From Bradyrhizobium sp. PSBB068 (GTDB taxonomy: Bacteria; Pseudomonadota; Alphaproteobacteria; Rhizobiales; Xanthobacteraceae): DNA of 64,000 bases. A program made the translations under genes and the position numbers. Each line of letters starts with the position of its first letter. The stretch's first letter is position 1. The DNA lies in contig CP069300.1 in assembly GCA_016839165.1 (NCBI GenBank), forward strand, positions 1,054,001 through 1,118,000, written 5' to 3'. The notes below the pieces were generated by a model. It ran no database searches and was not told the origin of the DNA. It worked only from the letters and a program-made list of their open reading frames with translations. Below, piece after piece: positions 18,892 through 29,296 of this stretch.

Positions 18892-20055
18892 TTGACTGCG
18901 ACGACCAAATCCCTGCGGCAATGGGGCGCCGTCCACAAATGGACCAGCCTGATCTGCACATTGTTCATGCTGCTGTTATGCATCACCGGCCTGCCGCTGA
19001 TCTTCCATGACGAGATCGACGATCTCCTGCACAGCCAGGTCAAGGCGGCCGACGTGCCGCAAGGCACGCCGCCGGCCGATCTGGATCATCTGCTCGCCAA
19101 TGCGCTGGCGCAGGCGCCGGGCAAGGTGCCGCATTTTCTGATCTGGGACCGCGACAATCCCGGCGCGATGTGGGTCAGCGTCGGCCCGACGATCGATGCC
19201 GATCCGACCAACAATTTGCTGATCCGGATGGACACACATACCGGCGTCTATCTCGATTCCCCTGACGTGACCGGCCGCTTCACCTACATCATGTTGAAAC
19301 TGCACACCGACATGTTCGCAGGGCTGCCCGGCAAGCTGTTTCTCGGATTGATGGGGATACTGTTCTGCGTCGCGATCATTTCCGGCATCGTCGTCTACGC
19401 GCCGTCGATGCGCAAGCTGCGGTTCGGCGCCTATCGCGCGCAGCGCACCCGCGTGGTGCGCTGGCTCGACGTGCACAATCTCGCCGGCATCCTGCTGGTC
19501 GCCTGGACGCTGGTGGTCGGCTTCACCGGCGTCATCAACACCTGGGCCGATCTCGTCCTCAAGATGTGGCAGTTCGGTCAGCTCACCGAAATGACCGCGC
19601 ACTACAAGGACCGGCCGGTGCCGTCGAAATTGTCCTCGCTGAATGCGGCGGTCGTGGAGGCCAAGCGTGCGGTGCCCGGCATGACGCCGAGCTTCGTCGC
19701 CTTTCCGGGAACGCTGTTCAGCAGCAAGAGCCACTACGCGGTGTTCCTGCACGGCGATACGCCGCTGACCTCGCGGTTATTGAAGCCCGCGCTGATCGAT
19801 GCGGAGACCGGGACGCTGACCGACAGCCGCGACATGCCCTGGTACGTGTCGACGCTCTACATCTCGCAGCCGCTGCATTTCGGCGACTACGGGGGCATGC
19901 CGCTCAAGATCGTCTGGGCTCTGCTCGACATCCTGACCATCTTCATCCTCATCACCGGCGTGTATCTGTGGACGCGCCGCCGCAAGGCGGGTGTCAGCCA
20001 GGAGCGCGCCATCGCCAACGCCGCCTCGATCGACAATCCCGCACTCACGTCGTGA
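18892..20055 (+). CDS. PepSY-associated transmembrane protein
   Basis: A 387-residue inner-membrane protein with four transmembrane helices (near residues 15-37, 140-165, 195-220 and 345-370), typical of the PepSY_TM family often linked to iron or siderophore reduction. Family marks include WGAVHKWTSLICTLFMLLLC at the start, LKLHTDMFAGLPGKLFLGLMG and WLDVHNLAGILLVAWT with conserved histidines. The start is TTG at 18892 with AGGT upstream; no in-frame ATG is near. A short membrane protein follows 7 nt after the stop. Confidence 0.82.
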   Translation: MTATTKSLRQWGAVHKWTSLICTLFMLLLCITGLPLIFHDEIDDLLHSQVKAADVPQGTPPADLDHLLANALAQAPGKVPHFLIWDRDNPGAMWVSVGPTIDADPTNNLLIRMDTHTGVYLDSPDVTGRFTYIMLKLHTDMFAGLPGKLFLGLMGILFCVAIISGIVVYAPSMRKLRFGAYRAQRTRVVRWLDVHNLAGILLVAWTLVVGFTGVINTWADLVLKMWQFGQLTEMTAHYKDRPVPSKLSSLNAAVVEAKRAVPGMTPSFVAFPGTLFSSKSHYAVFLHGDTPLTSRLLKPALIDAETGTLTDSRDMPWYVSTLYISQPLHFGDYGGMPLKIVWALLDILTIFILITGVYLWTRRRKAGVSQERAIANAASIDNPALTS

Positions 20056-20062
20056 TTTCAGC

Positions 20063-20245
20063 ATGGTCGCACATCGCACATTGACCCAGATCTTCGCCGC
20101 GCCGCTCGTGATCGCGATCGTGAGCACAGTGGGCCTGATCAGCGCGCTGGTCGGCGACGGCTGGTGGGATGCCGTCTCGTGGGTGGCGCTCGGCCTGCCC
20201 GTGCTGCTCTACCTGCTGTTCATCTGGCAGCGCCGGCCGAACTGA
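20063..20245 (+). CDS. Small two-helix membrane protein
   Basis: A 60-residue protein with two transmembrane segments (LVIAIVSTVGLISALVG and VSWVALGLPVLLYLLFIW). It starts 7 nt after the PepSY gene and is probably co-transcribed; such a small partner is often seen beside PepSY_TM genes. The ATG at 20063 (MVAHRTLTQ) is used; the longer frame upstream overlaps the PepSY gene. Confidence 0.72.
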   Translation: MVAHRTLTQIFAAPLVIAIVSTVGLISALVGDGWWDAVSWVALGLPVLLYLLFIWQRRPN

Positions 20246-20257
20246 TCGGGCGACGCG

Positions 20258-21055
20258 CTAGATCCGCGCTTCGGCGCGCAGCGTCGTCTCGATCTCGCCG
20301 AGGATGCGCGCCAGCCGTTCGGCCCATGCCGTCTCGCCGGCCTGATCGGAGATCAGGTCCTGACGGATCTCGATGCCCGAATTCATCAGGCCGCGCTGCT
20401 CGCCATGCACCGGGATCGTGTAATCGGTCTCGTCGCTGACCGCGTAGGGCTCGTTGTCGCCGACCACGAGATCGCCCTCGGCACGCAGATGCTTGAGCAG
20501 CAGCGGCGGCAGCGCCTTGTCGTGATGATACAGCGTGCCGATGTGCCAGGGACGTGCGATGCCGGCATAGACCGGCGTGAAGCTGTGCAGCGACACCAGC
20601 ACGGTCGGCATGCCCTGTCGCGCACGCTCGTCGATGATGTGGTCGATGCGCCGGTGATAGGGATCGAAGATCTGCGCGCGGCGCATCTCGGCGGCCTCGC
20701 GCGACAGGCCCTCATTGCCCGGAACGGTGGTGGCTTCGCTGATCAGCGGGACCGAGCTTGCGACATGCGGCGGCCGGTTGCAGTCGATCACGAGCCGCGA
20801 GTAGCGCTGCGCGATCAAATGCGCGCCGAGCAGGTCGGAGAGCTGCGTGGCGACGCCGGCGATGCCGATGTCCCAGGCGATGTGCCGGACGAGCTCGCCT
20901 TCGGGCAGGCCGAGATCGCCGAGCGAGGAGGGAATCAGCCTGCCGTAGTGGTCGCAGGTGAATAGGAACGGTGAGCGGCCGGCCGCATTATGTTCAAGAA
21001 CCGGTGAAGCATCGGTGCTTGCGAGCAGGAAAGATGGACCGCCACCGTAATTCAA
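20258..21055 (-). CDS. N-formylglutamate amidohydrolase family protein
   Basis: A 265-residue hydrolase of the HutG/FGase family, which cleaves N-formyl-glutamate or related amides. Visible marks are FTCDHYGRLIPSSLGDLGL, AWDIGIAGVATQLSDLLGA, RLVIDCNRPP near residue 87, and VLVSLHSFTPVY with the metal-site histidine near 156. No other hut gene is nearby, so a role in histidine breakdown is not shown. The start is TTG 21055, with GAGGA at good spacing; there is no in-frame ATG close by. It is divergent from the transglutaminase pair. Confidence 0.85.
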   Translation of the reverse strand: MNYGGGPSFLLASTDASPVLEHNAAGRSPFLFTCDHYGRLIPSSLGDLGLPEGELVRHIAWDIGIAGVATQLSDLLGAHLIAQRYSRLVIDCNRPPHVASSVPLISEATTVPGNEGLSREAAEMRRAQIFDPYHRRIDHIIDERARQGMPTVLVSLHSFTPVYAGIARPWHIGTLYHHDKALPPLLLKHLRAEGDLVVGDNEPYAVSDETDYTIPVHGEQRGLMNSGIEIRQDLISDQAGETAWAERLARILGEIETTLRAEARI

Positions 21056-21159
21056 GGGCTTTTTTCCTCAACTTTGCCTATTCAAGCGGCATGCTGGTTT
21101 GGAATCGAGCAGCTTTCTCTATAGATTATGCGGCTCGAAATCACGATGATTGTTTGAAG

Positions 21160-22062
21160 ATGCCGCTCCTGACTATCCATCACAAGACCGTTTATCGCTA
21201 CGCGCGCCCGGTGGCGTTCGGCGAACACCGCATCATGCTGCGCCCCCGCGACGGCCATGATCTGCGCGTGCTCGACGGCGCACTTGTGATCGATCCGCAG
21301 CCAATGTCGCTGCGCTGGATCCACGACGTGTTCGGCAACAGCGTCGCGATCGCGGCCTTTGACGAGCGCGCCGACACGCTGTCCTTTGTCTCGACCGCAA
21401 CGGTGGAGCACAATCCGGCCGACAGGTTTGCACTGACGCCGGACGACCCTGCGTACTTCTATCCGTTCCTCTACGACGACGAGGAATTCCCCGATCTGCA
21501 GCAGTTCATCACGCCGCAATATGGCGACCCGAACGGCGAGCTGTCGGCCTGGGCGCGGCGTTTCCTCGATGTCGAGGCGCCGACGCTGACCTTCAAGATC
21601 CTCAGCGACATGACCCACGGCATCCGTGAGGCGTTCAGCTACCGCAAGCGTTACGAGCAGGGCACCCAGCATCCGCTCGATACGCTGCGGACGCAGTCCG
21701 GCACTTGCCGCGACTATGCGCTATTCATGATCGAGGCGCTGCGCCGGCTCGGCATCGCCGCGCGCTTCGTCTCCGGCTATCTTGCGATGCCTCCCGGCAG
21801 CGCGCATGGCTATGTCGGCGGCGGCTCGACCCACGCGTGGGTGCAGGTCTATCTGCCGAGCGCGGGCTGGATCGAGTTCGATCCGACCAACGGCATCGTC
21901 GGCACTCGCGATCTGATCCGCGTCGCAGTGGCGCGCGATCCGCGCCAGGCCATCCCGCTGCATGGCGTCTATCTTGGCGCTGCGGATGCCTATCTCGCGA
22001 TGGACGTCGACATCAAGGTCGTCTCGGTCGGCGAGAGCGCAGCCGAGCAGGAGACGGCCTGA
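21160..22062 (+). CDS. Transglutaminase-like protein (papain-like triad intact)
   Basis: A 300-residue cytoplasmic protein with an N-terminal bacterial transglutaminase-like region (LLTIHHKTVYRYARPVAFGEHRI) and a transglutaminase core. The triad is complete: Cys183 (QSGTCRDYALFM), His225 (GSTHAWVQVYL) and Asp241 (GWIEFDPTNG). Such proteins usually act as peptidases or amidases. The stop is 2 nt before the next start, so the two genes form an operon. The ATG at 21160 (MPLLTIHHKT) matches family N-termini. Confidence 0.88.
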   Translation: MPLLTIHHKTVYRYARPVAFGEHRIMLRPRDGHDLRVLDGALVIDPQPMSLRWIHDVFGNSVAIAAFDERADTLSFVSTATVEHNPADRFALTPDDPAYFYPFLYDDEEFPDLQQFITPQYGDPNGELSAWARRFLDVEAPTLTFKILSDMTHGIREAFSYRKRYEQGTQHPLDTLRTQSGTCRDYALFMIEALRRLGIAARFVSGYLAMPPGSAHGYVGGGSTHAWVQVYLPSAGWIEFDPTNGIVGTRDLIRVAVARDPRQAIPLHGVYLGAADAYLAMDVDIKVVSVGESAAEQETA

Positions 22063-22064
22063 CG

Positions 22065-22877
22065 ATGCAGATCAAGGTCGGTTTCGAGATCACCTACACG
22101 GCGGCGTTGCCGACACCGATGGTCATCATGCTGTCGATCCATCCGTCGCGCTATGCCGACATCGTCGGCACCGAAAGCATTTCGACCGAGCCGGATGTCC
22201 CGATCGGGCTTTATCGCGATGGCTTCGGCAATGTCTGCGGCCGCCTGGTCGCGCCGGCCGGTGGCGTCACCTTTCGTGGCAGCGCGCTGGTGCGGGATTC
22301 GGGATTGCCTGATGTCGTCAATCCGGCGGCGCAGCAGGTGCCGATCGAGCAGCTACCCGATGACATGCTGCTCTATCTGATGCCGAGCCGCTATTGCGAG
22401 ACCGACAAGCTGACCGACATCGCCTGGTCATTGTTCGGCAACACGCAGCCCGGCTGGGCGCGGGTGCAGGCGATCACCGATTTCGTGCATCACCACGTGA
22501 CATTCGGCTACCAGCACGCCCATCATATGAAGTCGGCGCATGACGTCTATGAAAGCCGTGCCGGCGTTTGCCGCGACTTCGCGCACCTGGCGCTCACCTT
22601 CTGCCGCTGCATGGGCATTCCGGCGCGCTACTGCACCGGCTATCTCGGCGACATCGGCGTGCCGCCGGACCCCGCGCCGATGGATTTTTCCGGCTGGTTC
22701 GAGGTCTATCTGTCGGGCCAGTGGTACACCTTCGATGCCCGCCACAATGTGCCGCGGATCGGCCGCATCCTGATGGCGACCGGCCGCGACGCCGCCGACG
22801 TCGCGCTCACCACGAGCTTCGGCCGCATGACGCTGACGAAGTTCGTCGTGGTGACGGATGAGGTGGTGGCGGCTTGA
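22065..22877 (+). CDS. Transglutaminase-like protein, catalytic His position changed
   Basis: A 270-residue paralogue of the protein just upstream. Cys169 is kept in RAGVCRDFAHLALTFCR, and the Asp in WYTFDARHN is kept. In place of the usual His (xHAWxEVYL) it has DFSGWFEVYL (Ser209), so the triad may be incomplete. Such paired genes are common in Alphaproteobacteria, where the second member may have another role. The ATG at 22065 follows the previous stop by 2 nt. Confidence 0.82.
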   Translation: MQIKVGFEITYTAALPTPMVIMLSIHPSRYADIVGTESISTEPDVPIGLYRDGFGNVCGRLVAPAGGVTFRGSALVRDSGLPDVVNPAAQQVPIEQLPDDMLLYLMPSRYCETDKLTDIAWSLFGNTQPGWARVQAITDFVHHHVTFGYQHAHHMKSAHDVYESRAGVCRDFAHLALTFCRCMGIPARYCTGYLGDIGVPPDPAPMDFSGWFEVYLSGQWYTFDARHNVPRIGRILMATGRDAADVALTTSFGRMTLTKFVVVTDEVVAA

Positions 22878-22893
22878 TTCTTCCCAACCATTC

Positions 22894-23021
22894 CGTCATT
22901 CCGGGGCGCCCGAAGGGCGAGCCCGGAATCCATCTCGCACAGCATCCGTCTGGTGAAATGGATTCTCAGATGCGCAATTGCGCATCATAGCTCGCAGCTT
23001 CGCTGCGCCCCCGGAATGACA
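22894..23021. repeat. Dispersed palindromic intergenic element, copy 1
   Basis: An imperfect inverted repeat bounded by cgtcattccgggg on the left and cccccggaatgac on the right, with inner gcccggaatccat. It belongs to the same family as copies at 24048, 28719, 34853 and 35842. It lies between the second transglutaminase gene and the cyclotransferase gene. Confidence 0.75.
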
Positions 23022-23030
23022 GGTTAGGCC

Positions 23031-23429
23031 ATGATCTCCGATCTTCTCTTCGTCTACGGCACGCTGATGCGCGGCTTCGACCATCCGATGGCGAAGCTGC
23101 TTGCCGGCAATGCCGAATTCCTCGGGCCGGCGCAGTGCCGCGGCCGGCTTTATCTGGTGAAGCATTATCCGGGCCTCGTCGCCTCGGACGATCCCGCCGA
23201 CATCGTGCACGGTGAATTGTTCCGCCTGCGCGCGCGCGAAGCCATGCTGCGCGAATTCGACATGTACGAGGCCTGCGGCGAAGGCTTTCCGCCGCCGACC
23301 GAATATCTCCGCGAGATGCTCAAGGTCACGCTCGCCGACGGCAGCGCACGCGAGGCGTGGACCTATCTCTACAATTGGCCGGTCACCGAGCTGCCGCGGA
23401 TCGCCTCAGGAAAGTTTCTCGCGCATTAG
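23031..23429 (+). CDS. Gamma-glutamylcyclotransferase-like (AIG2) protein
   Basis: A 132-residue soluble protein of the GGCT/AIG2 fold. The N-terminal substrate loop LLFVYGTLMRGFDHPMAKLL is the family hallmark, with GRLYLVKHYPGLVAS and LREFDMYEACGEGF after it. Family members form 5-oxoproline from gamma-glutamyl compounds, but several are of unknown substrate. It sits downstream of two transglutaminase-like genes with a repeat element between. Confidence 0.85.
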   Translation: MISDLLFVYGTLMRGFDHPMAKLLAGNAEFLGPAQCRGRLYLVKHYPGLVASDDPADIVHGELFRLRAREAMLREFDMYEACGEGFPPPTEYLREMLKVTLADGSAREAWTYLYNWPVTELPRIASGKFLAH

Positions 23430-23433
23430 CGCT

Positions 23434-23988
23434 TCACACTTCCCGCTCGACGCGGATGTCGACCTCGCGTTCGACAAAGCTCCATTCCTCGGTGGCGCGC
23501 AGCATGCCGACCAGCTCGTCGAACAGGCTCGCATGCTCGGGCGCGAATTCGAACCAGGTCAGGAAGTCGAATTGCATACCGAGGTCGCGGGCGTGAAACA
23601 GCTGGCGAGCGATCGCCGGCAGGTATTTCAAGGTGCCGGCGATGTGGTGCGACTTGTCCTCGAAGATCGCCCGGCGCTCCTCCTGGGTGAGCTCCCACCA
23701 TGCCGCAGACTTCCTGATCGGGATCAGTGCCGCGTGCGTTGCCTCGCTGCGGCCGAGTCCGGCCTGCACGGCGGCAAGCTTCTCGCGCTCTTCCTTCTCG
23801 GTGTAGCGCAGATGGCTGGCGACGCCGGCGAGCCGCCAGGAAGTCTGTGCCGGCAGCAGCGGCAGCGCGATCGACTCGCTGGTAACAATCGACAGCGCCG
23901 CGACCTTCGGCAGCGTCTCGCCCTTCACCCGCGTGATGGACGTAACCTGCCAGCCGCCGCTCTGCCCGCCTCTGAACGTCGTGAACAT
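23434..23988 (-). CDS. Chlorite dismutase-family haem protein (short form)
   Basis: A 184-residue protein of the chlorite dismutase/HemQ superfamily, short (lineage II) type. The proximal haem ligand is likely His115 in KSHHIAGTL, and Arg128 in PAIARQLFHARD stands 13 residues later, the same spacing as His114/Arg127 in Nitrobacter winogradskyi Cld. An Arg there, in place of the Gln of HemQ, suggests real chlorite-degrading ability. WFEFAPEHASLFDEL near the C-terminus is also conserved in the family. There is no signal peptide, so it is cytoplasmic. It converges with the cyclotransferase gene (4 nt apart). Confidence 0.82.
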   Translation of the reverse strand: MFTTFRGGQSGGWQVTSITRVKGETLPKVAALSIVTSESIALPLLPAQTSWRLAGVASHLRYTEKEEREKLAAVQAGLGRSEATHAALIPIRKSAAWWELTQEERRAIFEDKSHHIAGTLKYLPAIARQLFHARDLGMQFDFLTWFEFAPEHASLFDELVGMLRATEEWSFVEREVDIRVEREV

Positions 23989-24047
23989 GGCTTATCCAAT
24001 CCCGTAACCGGGGAGGGGGCAAGCTCGGTCATGACGATCATCCCCAC

Positions 24048-24151
24048 CGTCATCCCGGGGCAGCCCGCAAGGGCTCAGCCCGGAATCCATAGGCCGGCAA
24101 TGCGGATGCATCGATTCCGGGCTCGACGCCGAGCATCGCCTGGGAATGACG
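24048..24151. repeat. Dispersed palindromic intergenic element, copy 2
   Basis: cgtcatcccgggg ... gcccggaatccat ... gattccgggctcg ... tgggaatgacg, an imperfect inverted repeat of about 100 bp upstream of dnaG. Same family as the copy at 22894. Confidence 0.7.
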
Positions 24152-24243
24152 AGGGTGTGGATAACGGGCGAAGGTCGATAAACTTGATGGGTTGAGGGCT
24201 TCGTCACTATATCGATGTCCGATTGACGCCGAACCCGAGCCAG

Positions 24244-26256
24244 ATGCGTTTCACGCCCGAATTCCTCGATGAACTGCGCGCCCGGCTTCCGGTCTCGGAA
24301 GTCGTGGGCAAGCGCGTCAAGCTCAAGAAGGCCGGGCGGGAGTGGAAGGGGCTGTCGCCGTTCCAGCAGGAGAAGACGCCCTCGTTCTTCGTCAACGACC
24401 AGAAGCAGGCCTGGTTCGACTTCTCGTCCGGGCTGAACGGCAACATCTTCGACTTCCTGATGAAGACCGAGGGCGTGACTTTCCCCGAGGCGGTGGAACG
24501 TCTCGCCGCGATGGCGGGAGTCCCGCTGCCGGCCGTAACGCCCGATGCGGCGCGCCACGAGCAGCATCGCCGCACCCTGCACGACGTGATGGAACTGGCG
24601 ACCAAATTCTTCGCCGACACGCTGGCCTCACGCAATGGCGCCAAGGCGCGTGGCTATCTCGCCGACCGCGCTATCTCGCCGGCGACCCAGCTCCAGTTCC
24701 GGATGGGCTATGCGCCGCCGGATCGCTTTGCGCTGAAGGAGCATCTCGGCGCTCAGGGCATTTCGACCGAGGACATGGTGGAGGCAGGTCTCCTGGTGTC
24801 CGGCGAGGACAAGCCGGTGCCTTTCGATCGCTTCCGCGACCGCGTCATGTTCCCGATCACGGATGCCCGCGGCCGCGTCATCGCTTTCGGCGGTCGCGCG
24901 CTGGAGAAGGACGTTCCGGCAAAATACCTGAACTCGCCGGAAACCACGCTGTTTCACAAGGGCGACAATCTCTACAACCTGTTCACAGCACGGCAGGCCG
25001 CGCATGACGGGGCGCAGCTGATCGTCGTCGAGGGCTACGTCGACGTCATCGCGATGGTCACCTCGGGCTTTCCCGGCGCGGTCGCGCCGCTCGGCACGGC
25101 GCTGACCGAGAACCAGCTCGCGCTGCTCTGGAAGATGGTCGACGAGCCGATCCTCTGCTTCGACGGCGACCGCGCCGGCAAGAAGGCGGCGTATCGTGCT
25201 GCGGACATTGCCCTGCCGCAGCTCAAGCCCGGCAAGAGCCTGCGCATCGCGTTGCTGCCGGAAGGACAGGACCCCGACGATCTCGCCCGCTCCGGCGGCC
25301 GCGCTGCGATCGAGGAGGTGATCTCGGCGGCGCGCCCGCTCGCCGACATGATCTGGTCGCGCGAGATCGAAGGCGGCAATTTCGACACCCCCGAGCGCCG
25401 CGCGGCGCTGGAGGCGCGGATCGGCGAGCTCGCCAACGGCATCCGCGACGAGGTGGTGCGCCGCTATTACCGGCAGGATTTGCAGGAGCGGCTGCAACGC
25501 AATTTCGCCCCGGAGGGCGGACGTGGCGGCTATGGCCGCGGCGGCGGCTTCGGCAGGAGCAATTTCGGAGGCGGGCGCGGCGGCGAATCACCCCGCCAGT
25601 TTGTCCCGCGCGGACCGGGCCAGGCCGGCCGGTTCGGCGCCAAGGGCGGCGCCACCCCCGGGATTTCACGGGGCCCCTACCAGGCGGCGAGCCCGCAGCT
25701 CGCCAACAGTCCGATCATGCGCGGCCAGCGCAGCGCTATCTCGCGCCGCGAGGCCCTGATCCTGCAATGCCTGATCAACCACCCCTGGCTGCTGCACGAT
25801 CATCTCGAGGAGGTGGCAGCCCTTGAGCTTGCTCATCCCGAGGCCCACAAGCTCAGGGCCGCCATTATCGCGGCCTTTGCCCACGACCATCATCATTCCC
25901 CGGACGTCGAGGAGCAGGCCGAGAAGATGCGATCCGACCTCGAGGCGGGTGGATTATCTCATATTCTTCAAAGGGTTGAGCGGGCGATCACAACCCAGGC
26001 GGTGTGGGGCGCGCAGGTTGGCGCCGCGCGCGAGGATGTTTTATCGACCTGGCGTCAACTCGTTGCCTTGCATCAGAAAACCCACGCCTTACTTAGGGAA
26101 AGAAAAGACGCGGAAGCCGCCTTGGCTGAAGACTCCAGCGAGGCCAATCTGGCATGGTTGCAGGATATCCAGGCCCGGATGGCAGAAGCCGATGGGACCG
26201 AAGCCCTGATCGAAGGGTTCGGCGAATTATCGGGCCGGTTCCAACGTAATGTCTGA
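24244..26256 (+). CDS. dnaG: DNA primase
   Basis: Primase lays down RNA primers for the replisome. The 670-residue protein starts at ATG 24244 (MRFTPEFLDELRARLPVSEV); a TTG seven codons upstream is less likely. The TOPRIM centre is visible: LIVVEGYVDVIAM near residue 260, and CFDGDRAGKKAA near 305. The N-terminal zinc-binding domain keeps its fold motifs (SPFQQEKTPSFFV) but lacks the four Cys/His ligands. A Gly/Arg-rich insert of about 60 residues (424-482) precedes the C-terminal DnaB-binding domain. It lies directly upstream of rpoD, as in many bacteria. Confidence 0.95.
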   Translation: MRFTPEFLDELRARLPVSEVVGKRVKLKKAGREWKGLSPFQQEKTPSFFVNDQKQAWFDFSSGLNGNIFDFLMKTEGVTFPEAVERLAAMAGVPLPAVTPDAARHEQHRRTLHDVMELATKFFADTLASRNGAKARGYLADRAISPATQLQFRMGYAPPDRFALKEHLGAQGISTEDMVEAGLLVSGEDKPVPFDRFRDRVMFPITDARGRVIAFGGRALEKDVPAKYLNSPETTLFHKGDNLYNLFTARQAAHDGAQLIVVEGYVDVIAMVTSGFPGAVAPLGTALTENQLALLWKMVDEPILCFDGDRAGKKAAYRAADIALPQLKPGKSLRIALLPEGQDPDDLARSGGRAAIEEVISAARPLADMIWSREIEGGNFDTPERRAALEARIGELANGIRDEVVRRYYRQDLQERLQRNFAPEGGRGGYGRGGGFGRSNFGGGRGGESPRQFVPRGPGQAGRFGAKGGATPGISRGPYQAASPQLANSPIMRGQRSAISRREALILQCLINHPWLLHDHLEEVAALELAHPEAHKLRAAIIAAFAHDHHHSPDVEEQAEKMRSDLEAGGLSHILQRVERAITTQAVWGAQVGAAREDVLSTWRQLVALHQKTHALLRERKDAEAALAEDSSEANLAWLQDIQARMAEADGTEALIEGFGELSGRFQRNV

Positions 26257-26348
26257 TAACAAAAATGCTGCGGACGGCGCTGGCCGAACCCGCAAAAAGA
26301 CTCGCCAAATCCATGGTTTGGCTGCAAAAACAGGGTTAAGCGAAACTT

Positions 26349-26366
26349 AATAGCCTCGCGGCTATT
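26349..26366. other. Hairpin in the dnaG-rpoD intergenic region
   Basis: aatagcc-tcgc-ggctatt is a perfect 7-bp inverted repeat with a 4-nt loop, 143 nt before the rpoD start. It has no adjacent U run, so a terminator is unlikely; it may lie in the rpoD leader. The role is unknown. Confidence 0.4.
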
Positions 26367-26508
26367 GCAGATGGAAACCGTCGAGACGGATGACAGGGGT
26401 GGCGAGATTTTGCGCCGCCCTTTGTGCGTCGAGAGAGTAAATCTAGATATCATGCCGATGTGTGCGCTTGGCGCCATTTTGCATGACCGCGTTTCGGGAG
26501 CTTAGTGA

Positions 26509-28641
<2,133 letters not shown>

Positions 28642-28669
28642 TTCAGTCGGTATCCATCGAAACAAGAGC

Positions 28670-28694
28670 GGCGGGCCTGGGCCCGCCGTTTTTG
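28670..28694 (+). terminator. Intrinsic terminator after rpoD
   Basis: ggcgggcc-tg-ggcccgcc, an 8-bp GC stem with a 2-nt loop, is followed by gtttttgttt. It begins 28 nt after the rpoD stop. Confidence 0.9.
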
Positions 28695-28718
28695 TTTGTT
28701 GAGTGATCGTTATCTCGT

Positions 28719-28823
28719 CGTCATTCCGGGGCGGCGCGCAGCGCCGAGCCCGGAATCCATTCTACCGCGAAACGTGTGGCCCGATGGATTCCGGGCTCGC
28801 GCTGCGCGCGCCCCGGAATGACG
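28719..28823. repeat. Dispersed palindromic intergenic element, copy 3
   Basis: The best-preserved copy in the window. The outer arms cgtcattccgggg and ccccggaatgacg are exact reverse complements, and the inner parts gcccggaatccat and atggattccgggc are also complementary. The whole is an imperfect inverted repeat of 105 bp between rpoD and the next gene. Confidence 0.85.
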
Positions 28824-28876
28824 GAAGAAGTGGCAATGGGAGATGACCGAGCGGGCGGATGGCTCGCGCCGCGCCG

Positions 28877-29113
28877 CTACTTCTTCTTCGCCCCGACCCG
28901 CTCGATCGACTTGATCTCGAGCGGCGGGCGGCCGCCCTTTTCGGCGATCTCGCGGTCCTGGTCGCGCAGGAAGGCGCGCACCGGCTCGTCGCCGTCGAGG
29001 CCGCCAAGCAGCTCCGAGGGCACACGGCGGTTGGAGCGCTGCGAGCCGTCTTCATAGAAGACGTTGAAGAAGGCGAATTCGCCTTTGGGATTGGTCCCGG
29101 GTTTTTTTGGCAT
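28877..29113 (-). CDS. Small conserved hypothetical protein
   Basis: A 78-residue soluble, charged protein (MPKKPGTNPKGEFAFFNVFY ... RVPSELLGGLDGDEPVRAFL) ending in a basic GAKKK. I do not recognise a family; the codon use and the FNVxYEDGSQRSNRRVP strand suggest a real gene. The ATG at 29113 is chosen over the longer frame because the upstream 42 residues have poor composition. The gap to the CHAT gene is 183 bp. Confidence 0.7.
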   Translation of the reverse strand: MPKKPGTNPKGEFAFFNVFYEDGSQRSNRRVPSELLGGLDGDEPVRAFLRDQDREIAEKGGRPPLEIKSIERVGAKKK

Positions 29114-29296
29114 GCGCGGCTTGTCCCCGATCGTGGCAAGGCTGTCAAAGCAAATCCCGCGCCTTTGCGCGCTGGGCTGCCCTGCGCAATCCGGCGGCGA
29201 AACGCCCTTGAGATGCGATCGGACGTAGTCCGGCGACATGTCAAGATGACAACGGCCTGTGGGATGTCCACCGTTCTCTTGCGTCAGGTCGCCGTC

